From NCBI GenBank assembly GCA_023429565.1, contig JAEZDJ010000104.1, positions 1-10,446 on the forward strand: a stretch of 10,446 nt of DNA, written 5' to 3'. This document shows positions 1 through 6,042 of this stretch, piece by piece; position 1 is the stretch's first letter, and each line of letters begins with the position of its first letter. The notes below the pieces were generated by a model. It had not been told where the DNA came from, did not search any database, and saw only the letters and a program-made list of their open reading frames with translations. This DNA is from Actinomycetes bacterium (lineage in GTDB: Bacteria; Actinomycetota; Coriobacteriia; Coriobacteriales; Eggerthellaceae). The position numbers were made by a program, and so were the translations under genes.

Positions 1-1
1 G

Positions 2-94
2 AAGGAGAGTGAGAAGGCATGTTCGATGTGGGGCTCGGCAGTCGGATGGTCGGACCTGCATGCCAGCGGTCCGTATCGCATTGACTACGATTAG
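2..94 (+). CDS. C-terminal fragment of an unidentified protein (cut by the window edge)
   Basis: This reading frame is open from the window edge and ends at TAG 92-94, giving 30 residues that end GPYRIDYD. Twenty of the 30 codons end in G or C, similar to the clear genes nearby. A second frame is also open until base 119, but it reads as Arg-rich nonsense. The product cannot be identified from so short a tail. The gene would converge on the tRNA-Thr gene, and a small GC hairpin at 123-135 lies 28 bases past its stop. Moderate to low confidence that it is a real coding end. Confidence 0.4.
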   Translation, partial: KESEKACSMWGSAVGWSDLHASGPYRIDYD

Positions 95-122
95 GCCCGT
101 AGACACACATTCTTGCCTATAA

Positions 123-146
123 CCCCATGGTGGGGCTTCTCTCATG
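123..146 (+). terminator. Possible weak hairpin terminator after the left-edge gene
   Basis: CCCCA and TGGGG form a 5-bp stem with a 3-base loop at 123-135, followed by the pyrimidine-rich run CTTCTCTC. The stem is short and there is no true U tract, so this is only a candidate. Confidence 0.22.
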
Positions 147-150
147 CAAA

Positions 151-189
151 CATAGAAACAGGCCAGGAGATTTTCATCACCTGGCCTGT
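151..189 (-). terminator. Intrinsic terminator of the tRNA-Thr gene
   Basis: Bases 158-167 (ACAGGCCAGG) and 180-189 (CCTGGCCTGT) are perfect inverted repeats, giving a 10-bp stem with a 12-base loop. Read on the minus strand, the hairpin starts 8 bases after the encoded CCA of the tRNA and is followed by TTCTATG. The U tract is short and interrupted, but the position and stem strength fit a rho-independent terminator. Confidence 0.7.
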
Positions 190-197
190 ACATTCTC

Positions 198-273
198 TGG
201 AGCCAACGAGCGGATTCGAACCGCTGACCTACGCATTACGAGTGCGTTGCTCTACCAGCTGAGCCACGTTGGC
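198..273 (-). tRNA. tRNA-Thr (anticodon CGT)
   Basis: A 76-base gene on the minus strand folds as a standard tRNA. The acceptor stem is GCCAACG paired with CGTTGGC, followed by discriminator base T and an encoded CCA (plus-strand TGG at 198-200). The D-arm sequence GCTCAGCTGGTAGAGC and the T-arm GGTTCGAATCC are canonical. The anticodon stem ACGCA/TGCGT encloses the loop CTCGTAA, which places anticodon CGT and so reads ACG (threonine) codons. It stands alone, with its own promoter at 303-331 and a terminator hairpin just downstream. Confidence 0.97.
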
Positions 274-302
274 GAAGGCTTCGCAAGGAAGCGCGAATAA
301 GA

Positions 303-331
303 AGTATAGCGAAATGCTTCATAGGCCGCAA
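303..331 (-). promoter_or_regulatory. Promoter of tRNA-Thr
   Basis: On the minus strand the -35 hexamer TTGCGG (326-331) is separated by exactly 17 bases from the -10 hexamer TATACT (303-308). Transcription would begin near 296, leaving a leader of about 22 bases before the tRNA 5' end at 273. The rest of the gene-free stretch up to 486 holds only small hairpins without U tracts (for example 405-419 and 435-455). Confidence 0.65.
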
Positions 332-486
332 GCGTTTCACGGACCTGTTTTCGCTTCTTCCTCTCAAGTCCCTCGTCGCCGCTGCCCAAGTTCGCGGATT
401 CCGCAAGCCCTTGGGGCTTTCGGCGTCACGTTGTCTCCGGCTTTCGACTTCGGAGAGGGAAGGTTCCCAATCTCTTGAGCGTCCCG

Positions 487-1803
487 TTAGGCCAGCGGAT
501 AGCTGAGCAGTTCATCCATGGTGATGAAGCGATAGCCCCGTTCCTTGAGATGGGGCAGGGCGACCTTCAGGGCCTCGACGGTCTGTGAGCGGTTGCCGCC
601 TCCGTCATGCAGCAGGACGATTGCTCCTGGCCAGGCGCTTTCTATTTCTGAGACAATTGCGTTCACGCCGGGCTTCTTCCAGTCGCGGGAGTCAATGTTC
701 CAGCCTATCTCATAGGATACGAGCGGGCTGATGTTTTTGACCACTTCAGGGCCGTAGTTGCCGCCGGGGGTGCGAACGATGCGACTGGCTGGCTGGCCGG
801 TGGCCGCCTCGATGGCGGCGTAGCCCTTTTCAATCTCGGCCACCTGCTCGTCGGGCGTCATGAGTCCCAGGTTGACGCTTTTCCCGCTTCCTGCGGCGTG
901 GTCGAAAGAGTGGGTGCATATCTGGTGGCCTTCGGATGCCGCACGCTTGACCAGGTCGGTTTTATTTCCCGTGATGCAGTTTCCCACCGTGAAAAAGGTC
1001 GCCTTGGCATCGTGCTTGGCAAGGACGTCGAGGATCTGCGCCGTGTATTCGGGCCAGGGTCCGTCATCGAAGGTCAACGCGATCACCTTGTCTTCGCCGA
1101 CGTCGGGCGCCACGTTGCGGCGGACGACGTTCGTCGGCTCCTGCTCCACCTGCTCGACCGTCAGCCCTGAGATAGTGCCGGTCTTCGTTGTCTTGCGCCC
1201 ATCCACTCCCGTTCCCTCGATGACGTGGATGGCGCCCCTTCCCTCCTCGGTGACGGTGTAGGGAATGGCCGCTTCGGCCGCGTCAGAAGGCTCCTCGACG
1301 TTTTGGCCGTCGCCGAGCTCGACGATGTCTCCGGAAGAAAGCTTTGCTGTGGGATCGTTGGTCGCCTGCCCGTTGATGATGGCCTGAAAGGGCTCTCCCT
1401 GCCCGGCTTCGAGGACGGATCCGTCGACTGCAACGAGATCACCGGGTCGGGGTTGGGTGCCGCTGGCGTCCATGGCCGCTTTGACGGTCTTGTCTCCGCC
1501 GACATCGAGGAGGGTTCCGTTGAGCGTGATGGATGCGGGGAGGCTTTGCAGGAAGATGAATGTTCCGACGGAGAGCGCGGCAAGGAGGCCGATCCCGATC
1601 AAAATGGCGGCGACGCGATGATTGGGGCGACGTTTCCTGCTGGCGCGGTTTTGGTACCCGCCACGATCTTGGTAGCGAGAATAGTGCCGGGAGGTCGAGG
1701 GGCCGGTTGGCTGGGGGAGAGGGTGGGGTTGATTGGGCCGCAGCTTTCCCACGCCCCCTTCTTGCGCAGGGGGGAACAGGGTGTCGAAGTTATGGTTTGT
1801 CAT
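487..1803 (-). CDS. Membrane-anchored NodB-type polysaccharide deacetylase (CE4 family)
   Basis: 438 residues. Residues 1-62 are a Pro-, Arg- and Gln-rich cytoplasmic tail ending in a basic stretch (SRKRRPNHR). A single transmembrane helix spans about 64-86. Residues 91-235 are an extracellular region of probable beta-rich folds, weakly like the DUF348/G5 modules of wall enzymes. The NodB domain fills about 238-438 and keeps all five motifs: TFDDGP (244-249), H298-x3-H302 for the metal, RTPGG (344-348), D371/D374-W375, and LLHD (397-400). It should therefore be an active metal-dependent enzyme that removes N-acetyl groups from peptidoglycan or another surface glycan. The substrate cannot be told from sequence. 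The frame stays open upstream to 1983, but I chose ATG 1801-1803 because GATGGGGA lies just before it and the extra 60 residues look non-native. It is divergent from murT-gatD, across 272 bases in which I found no convincing promoter for this gene. Confidence 0.9.
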   Translation of the reverse strand: MTNHNFDTLFPPAQEGGVGKLRPNQPHPLPQPTGPSTSRHYSRYQDRGGYQNRASRKRRPNHRVAAILIGIGLLAALSVGTFIFLQSLPASITLNGTLLDVGGDKTVKAAMDASGTQPRPGDLVAVDGSVLEAGQGEPFQAIINGQATNDPTAKLSSGDIVELGDGQNVEEPSDAAEAAIPYTVTEEGRGAIHVIEGTGVDGRKTTKTGTISGLTVEQVEQEPTNVVRRNVAPDVGEDKVIALTFDDGPWPEYTAQILDVLAKHDAKATFFTVGNCITGNKTDLVKRAASEGHQICTHSFDHAAGSGKSVNLGLMTPDEQVAEIEKGYAAIEAATGQPASRIVRTPGGNYGPEVVKNISPLVSYEIGWNIDSRDWKKPGVNAIVSEIESAWPGAIVLLHDGGGNRSQTVEALKVALPHLKERGYRFITMDELLSYPLA

Positions 1804-2018
1804 GCATTCCCCATCTTGCTCCACGTTGTGAGCCGTGGACGATCGTGTCGTCAGAGACACCGGTGCGTGCGCCGAATCGCGCATGCCTCCATGATGCCAT
1901 CGTTTGCCCACGGAGGCGTGGCGGTGTAGCCAATTCGTCAACTGAGGCACCGGAGATGGGCCGACGAAGACATGGCTGGGCATTTATGGAGGGCCCGTGC
2001 CGAGCCGACGCGCCGCGG

Positions 2019-2047
2019 TTCGCAGCCATTGGCAGACCGTCTATACT
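2019..2047 (+). promoter_or_regulatory. Promoter of murT-gatD
   Basis: The -35 hexamer TTCGCA (2019-2024) lies 17 bases upstream of the -10 hexamer TATACT (2042-2047), the same -10 as the tRNA and adaA-alkA promoters here. Transcription would start near 2054, about 22 bases before the start codon. Confidence 0.6.
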
Positions 2048-2062
2048 GGTTCCAAACAAGTC

Positions 2063-2069
2063 GGAAGGA
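2063..2069 (+). promoter_or_regulatory. Ribosome binding site that fixes the murT-gatD start
   Basis: GGAAGGA lies 6 bases before ATG 2076. It decides the start, because the same frame stays open upstream to 1560, where it is only the antisense shadow of the deacetylase gene. Confidence 0.75.
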
Positions 2070-2075
2070 TCATTC

Positions 2076-4364
2076 ATGGGCTTTCAGTTCGCCTGCGCAC
2101 GTGCGATCAGCGCCATTTCCACGTGGGGCCTGAAGCACGTTTTCCATCGCCCCGCCGCGAACTTTCCCGGCAAGGTCGCCCTCTACGTCGATCCTGCCCT
2201 CATTGCCCATTTGACGCCGAAGCTGGCAAAGGGATCGGTGTGCGTCGTGGGCACCAATGGCAAGACCACGGTCACCAATCTGCTGGCGGATGCGTTGGAA
2301 GTGGCGGGGCAGCGGGTCGTGTGTAACCGCACCGGCGCGAATTTGGACTCAGGGGTCGCGACGGCGCTGCTCCATGCGAAGCCTTCCGACTGGGGCGTGT
2401 TCGAAAGTGACGAGCTGTGGCTTGCTAAAATCCTGCCGCATCTTCAGGCCGATTACGTGTTGTTGTTGAATCTGTTTCGCGACCAGCTGGACCGTGTGGG
2501 CGAGATCGACCGGGTCCAAGACAGCATCGTCGGAGCACTTGAGAGCTCTCCCAGCACCGTGCTTGTCTACAACGTTGACGACCCGCTGTGTGCCGCCGTT
2601 GCCGATCGGGTGAATAACCGGTCGCTGGGCTTTGGCGTTGAAGAGGACTTGGGCCTTCCCCAAAACACCGTGACCGACGCGCAGATGTGCCAGAGGTGCT
2701 CGACGATGCTCGCGTATGCCTATCGCCTCTATGGGCAGCTCGGCGACTACCGCTGTCCGTCCTGCGGTTTCAAAAGGCCCGATCCTGACTATGGCATCAA
2801 AGACGTTCGCCTGGATGCGGACGGACTGTCCTTTGCGTTGCAGGGCCCGGAAGCAGACGCGGCGGGCCGGGCGGCCGACGAGAAGATAGAGGCTTCCTTC
2901 ACCGGCGCTTACATGGTGTACAACCTTGCCGCGGTTGGAGTGGCTGCCCGGCTCATGGGCTGCCCGGACGAAGCGGTTCGGAAAGCCATTGGCTCGTTCG
3001 CCCCCGACAACGGACGCCTGCAATCCTATGAGATCGATGGGCGCCCGGCGTTGCTCAACCTTGCCAAGAACCCGACGGGATTCAATCAGAACATCAAGAT
3101 AATCCTGCAGAACGAAGGTCCAAAAGCCGTTGCTTTTTTCGTGAACGACCGGGAGGCCGATGGACACGACGTTTCGTGGTTGTGGGACATCGACTTCGAA
3201 GAGCTTGCCGGATCAAGCTCCCTTGTGGTGTTTGCTGGCGGCAGCCGCAAGCATGATGTTCAGGTGCGTCTGAAATATGCGGGCTTGGATGCGCGGCTCG
3301 TCGAGGGCGCGGCTGATGTGTTCTCAGGCCTTGGGGGATTGCCGCCTGATGCCGGCGTCTACCTCATCGCCAATTACACGGTTCTGCCCGCCGTTCAAGC
3401 TGACATGGATCGACTGGCTCAAGACGGAGCGAGGGCCGCCGATAAGCCTGGTGTTCTTGAGGGCTCTGCCACCGATCGCGCGGCGGCAAAAATTGAGGGA
3501 CCCGCACGGCATGGCGAGACTTCTTGCGTGTCGCATGGCGTATCCGTTCCCGCAGGCGCCTCTTGCGGCGTTGCCGGCGACGATCAAGCCCATCCTGCCT
3601 CCGGCGATGAATCTCCCCTGACCATAGCGCATCTGTTCCCCGACCTCTTGAACCTCTATGGGGACGGTGGCAACGTTCGGGTGTTGGAGTCCCGATTGCG
3701 CGGCCGGGGAATTCCCGTCGAAGTCGTGCAGGTGAGGTATGGGGAATCCGTCGATCTACGTGAAGTTGACCTTGTATTCTTGGGCGGGGGTCCTGATCGC
3801 GAGCAGCGCCTTGCGTCGGCCGAACTCATGCGCATGCGCGATGACCTGTATTCCTTCGTTGAGGATGATGGCGTTCTGCTGGCCATTTGCGGTGGTTACC
3901 AGATACTCGGCCATGAATGGCTGCTCGCTGACGAGACGGTGAAGGGCCTCGACATCATCGATGTCACCACGCGCCGCGCTCCCGCGTCGGCAAACCGCCT
4001 CATAGACAACATCGTCCTGAGCTCCCCGCGTTCTCCGATTCCGGTGGTCGGGTATGAGAACCATGCCGGACGCACGTATCTCGGCGATGGGTCGGAGCCG
4101 TTTGGCAAGGTCATTTCCACGGTTGGGCAGGGCAACAACGAAACGGACCGCGCCGATGGCGTGCTGTACCGCAACGTGGTGGGGACCTACCTTCACGGAC
4201 CTCTGCTCTCGAAAAATCCTGCCCTTGCCGATGATCTGCTTGATCGCGCGCTCGCTCGCCGTGCGCGTCGTGTCGGCGTGGCGCACCCCGGCCTTTCTCC
4301 GCTTGACGACTCGGCCGAGTTGGCTGCAAACGAGCATATGCGTGGGCGGCTGGGCATTCGATAG
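2076..4364 (+). CDS. murT-gatD: Fused MurT-GatD, single-chain lipid II isoglutaminyl synthase
   Basis: 762 residues. Residues 1 to about 448 are MurT, a Mur-ligase relative: ATP-binding GTNGKTT (59-65), NRTGAN (84-89), a zinc ribbon of C205/C208 and C227/C230, and the C-terminal DUF1727-type domain with LAKNPTGFN and DVSWLWD. Residues 449-512 form an Ala/Gly-rich linker. Residues 513-762 are GatD, a class I glutamine amidotransferase that begins LTIAHLFPDLLNLYGDGGN, with nucleophile C605 in CGGYQ and H707 in YLHGP. As in known GatD, the residue two after this His is not the usual Glu. GatD frees ammonia from glutamine and MurT uses ATP to amidate D-Glu of the lipid II stem peptide to D-isoglutamine, in the cytoplasm. 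The two proteins are separate in staphylococci and streptococci. Here the frame is continuous, without a stop or a plausible internal start in the linker. Each half is close to the family's usual length (about 437 and 243 residues). Confidence 0.93.
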   Translation: MGFQFACARAISAISTWGLKHVFHRPAANFPGKVALYVDPALIAHLTPKLAKGSVCVVGTNGKTTVTNLLADALEVAGQRVVCNRTGANLDSGVATALLHAKPSDWGVFESDELWLAKILPHLQADYVLLLNLFRDQLDRVGEIDRVQDSIVGALESSPSTVLVYNVDDPLCAAVADRVNNRSLGFGVEEDLGLPQNTVTDAQMCQRCSTMLAYAYRLYGQLGDYRCPSCGFKRPDPDYGIKDVRLDADGLSFALQGPEADAAGRAADEKIEASFTGAYMVYNLAAVGVAARLMGCPDEAVRKAIGSFAPDNGRLQSYEIDGRPALLNLAKNPTGFNQNIKIILQNEGPKAVAFFVNDREADGHDVSWLWDIDFEELAGSSSLVVFAGGSRKHDVQVRLKYAGLDARLVEGAADVFSGLGGLPPDAGVYLIANYTVLPAVQADMDRLAQDGARAADKPGVLEGSATDRAAAKIEGPARHGETSCVSHGVSVPAGASCGVAGDDQAHPASGDESPLTIAHLFPDLLNLYGDGGNVRVLESRLRGRGIPVEVVQVRYGESVDLREVDLVFLGGGPDREQRLASAELMRMRDDLYSFVEDDGVLLAICGGYQILGHEWLLADETVKGLDIIDVTTRRAPASANRLIDNIVLSSPRSPIPVVGYENHAGRTYLGDGSEPFGKVISTVGQGNNETDRADGVLYRNVVGTYLHGPLLSKNPALADDLLDRALARRARRVGVAHPGLSPLDDSAELAANEHMRGRLGIR

Positions 4365-4378
4365 CCAAAGGGCACGTC

Positions 4379-4396
4379 GTGGCGGATGTCCGCCGC
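4379..4396 (+). other. Intergenic hairpin between murT-gatD and the LCP gene
   Basis: GTGGCGG and CCGCCGC form a 7-bp stem (one G-T pair) around the loop ATGT, 14 bases after the murT-gatD stop. No U tract follows, so it is not a clear terminator. It may act as an mRNA 3'-end stabiliser or partial attenuator. An in-frame ATG for the LCP gene (4386) lies in the loop, which argues against using that start. Confidence 0.35.
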
Positions 4397-4437
4397 AGGG
4401 GACCTGTGGCGTTTTGCCAGAAAAGGCTCTCACTTGC

Positions 4438-4466
4438 TTGCGCTCGGCACGATATCTCGGCAGAAT
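4438..4466 (+). promoter_or_regulatory. Weak candidate promoter for the LCP gene
   Basis: TTGCGC (4438-4443) is spaced 17 bases from CAGAAT (4461-4466). Both match consensus in about four of six positions. A start 7 bases after the -10 would fall on the ATG at 4473, implying a leaderless mRNA. Read-through from murT-gatD is the alternative. Confidence 0.25.
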
Positions 4467-4472
4467 AATGGA

Positions 4473-6023
4473 ATGGACAGCAAACGCAGCAATTCGTCGC
4501 ACGCCCGTCGCACGCCCGTCGCATCGGAGCGGGGCGCCCGTGTCTCTACCGGGCGGCGGGGCGATCAATCCAATCGCTATCGCCGAGATAGCGGCTCTTC
4601 TTCCCCCGGCACTTCGAGAGCTGGGGCTCGATCGGACGTTCCGCAGGATTCGACGGCACGAAGGATATCGCAGCGGGACTATGTGCAGGAGCGGTCACGA
4701 CGCAGGCGCAAGAAGAGGCTTCTCGTCGCGTTGGCCGTGGTCCTTGTGCTGTGTTTGGGCGGTGGCGGCGCGGCGTTTGCCTACGTTCATTTTGTGCTTG
4801 AAGGGAACCTGCATGACGGGGTCGACGATGAATTGCGCAACGCCCTGGTCAAGACCGATTTGGCAAACGAGCCGTTTTACGTGCTTCTTATGGGAACCGA
4901 TGGCTCCAATGACCGAGAGGCCTCTCAGGAGTATGCGGGTGACCAGTTTCGCAGCGACAGCATAATTCTTGCCCGAATCGATCCGGTGAGCAAGAAGGTC
5001 ACCATGGTGTCCATCCACCGAGACACCCAGGTTGACATGGGCGACTACGGGGTGAACAAGCTGAATGCCGCGCATGCGCTTGGCGGAGCGGCTCTGTCGG
5101 TTGAAACCGTGTCGGAGCTGGCGGGGGTGCCCATCTCTCATTATGCCGAAATCAATTTCGATGGGTTCAAAGACATCGTCGATGCCCTGGGCGGCGTTGA
5201 GGTGGACGTGCCCATGGAAATTGACGACGATGACGCGGGCGGACACCTGGATGCGGGTCTTCAGACCCTCAGCGGTGATCAGGCGCTCATTTTGTGCCGG
5301 TCCCGTCACGCCTACGACGAATACGGAGACGGCGATTCCTATCGCGCTGCGAATCAGCGTCTTGTCCTCGCGGCCATTGCGAAAAAAATCCTTTCGGCAG
5401 ACATCGTCACGATGGCGACGACGGTCACCGCCCTTTCGAATTACGTGACCACCGATCTTTCCATCAACGACATCGTCGGCTTGGCTCAGGTCATGCAAGG
5501 CCTCGATCCCTCGACCGACATTTACTCGGGCATGGAACCCACGACCTCGCTCTACACCGATGGCATTTGGTACGAAATCAATAACACCGAGGCGTGGAAA
5601 AAGATGATGGATCGGGTTGACCGGGGGTTGCCTCCCACGGAAGAGGACATCGTCGACGAGAGTTCGGGCACCATCCTCGCCAGCACGGGCAGCGGCCAGT
5701 TGGGGGATGCGCAGGCCGAGGCGGATGAATCGAGCGCCTCAAACGCAAAAGGCGGCACCGTGGCGGTGCGCAACGGGAACGGGTTGGCGGGTGCGGGGTC
5801 GCAAGCCGCTTCCAAATTGGAAGAGCAAGGCTACACGGTCGACACCGGCAATGCCGAGAGCTTCGGCTATACCCAGACCATCGTTGTGTACAACAAGAGC
5901 AACCAAGCCACCGAGGCGAAGGAGATCGCCTCGGCAATTGGGGTTGGAAGAGCTCAGCTCAACGACGGGTCGTATTCCTTCGACACCGACTTTCTCGTCG
6001 TTTTGGGCAGCGACTGGAGCTGA
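4473..6023 (+). CDS. LytR-CpsA-Psr (LCP) family glycopolymer transferase with LytR_C domain
   Basis: 516 residues from ATG 4473. Residues 1-82 are a Ser/Arg-rich, probably disordered cytoplasmic tail ending in a basic cluster (RSRRRRKKR). One transmembrane helix spans about 83-108. The extracytoplasmic LCP core follows, about 135-310, with VLLMGTD, R160/D162 in RSDS, HRDT (182-185), NKLNAAHALGG (195-205), and R276/R278 with R291 and R296 in RSRHAY...YRAANQR, the pyrophosphate-binding arginines of the family. A low-complexity linker (about 388-428) leads to a LytR_C domain (429-516). LCP enzymes move lipid-linked glycopolymers onto peptidoglycan outside the membrane. The polymer is unknown here. 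The gene lies 108 bases after murT-gatD on the same strand. There is no clear Shine-Dalgarno. An upstream in-frame ATG at 4386 is possible but sits in a hairpin loop. An 11-base tandem repeat lies in the tail-coding region. Confidence 0.92.
   Translation: MDSKRSNSSHARRTPVASERGARVSTGRRGDQSNRYRRDSGSSSPGTSRAGARSDVPQDSTARRISQRDYVQERSRRRRKKRLLVALAVVLVLCLGGGGAAFAYVHFVLEGNLHDGVDDELRNALVKTDLANEPFYVLLMGTDGSNDREASQEYAGDQFRSDSIILARIDPVSKKVTMVSIHRDTQVDMGDYGVNKLNAAHALGGAALSVETVSELAGVPISHYAEINFDGFKDIVDALGGVEVDVPMEIDDDDAGGHLDAGLQTLSGDQALILCRSRHAYDEYGDGDSYRAANQRLVLAAIAKKILSADIVTMATTVTALSNYVTTDLSINDIVGLAQVMQGLDPSTDIYSGMEPTTSLYTDGIWYEINNTEAWKKMMDRVDRGLPPTEEDIVDESSGTILASTGSGQLGDAQAEADESSASNAKGGTVAVRNGNGLAGAGSQAASKLEEQGYTVDTGNAESFGYTQTIVVYNKSNQATEAKEIASAIGVGRAQLNDGSYSFDTDFLVVLGSDWS
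4495..4522 (+). repeat. 11-base tandem repeat, about 2.5 copies, inside the LCP gene
   Basis: The unit CGTCGCACGCC occurs at 4495-4505 and 4506-4516 and partly at 4517-4522. It lies within codons 8-17 of the LCP gene, in the segment for the disordered tail. Because 11 is not a multiple of 3, gain or loss of a unit would shift the frame. Confidence 0.75.
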
Positions 6024-6042
6024 GGGGCACAGGCGGCCTTCT

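Noticed and set aside
405..419. A perfect 6-bp hairpin (AAGCCC/GGGCTT), as a terminator after the deacetylase.
   Set aside because: On the minus strand it is followed by GCGGAA, without any U tract, so it fails as an intrinsic terminator.
269..478. A 69-codon plus-strand frame that starts inside the tRNA.
   Set aside because: It begins within a tRNA gene and overlaps the tRNA promoter, and its product has no recognisable character.
1804..1983. A 60-residue N-terminal extension of the deacetylase.
   Set aside because: The extension is His/Arg-rich nonsense without a ribosome site at its ATG, while ATG 1803 has a purine-rich site just upstream.
1560..2075. The murT-gatD frame stays open for 172 codons upstream of the chosen start.
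   Set aside because: It is antisense to the deacetylase coding region, its translation matches nothing in MurT, and a strong ribosome site precedes ATG 2076.
2349..3167. A 272-codon minus-strand frame inside murT.
   Set aside because: It is a shadow of the conserved MurT domain and has no motifs of its own. Similar shadows at 3756-4568 and 4695-5498 were rejected for the same reason.
4386..4472. An upstream start for the LCP gene at ATG 4386.
   Set aside because: The ATG sits in the loop of a stable hairpin without a well-placed ribosome site, and the 29 extra residues do not resemble a cytoplasmic tail. It is not excluded.
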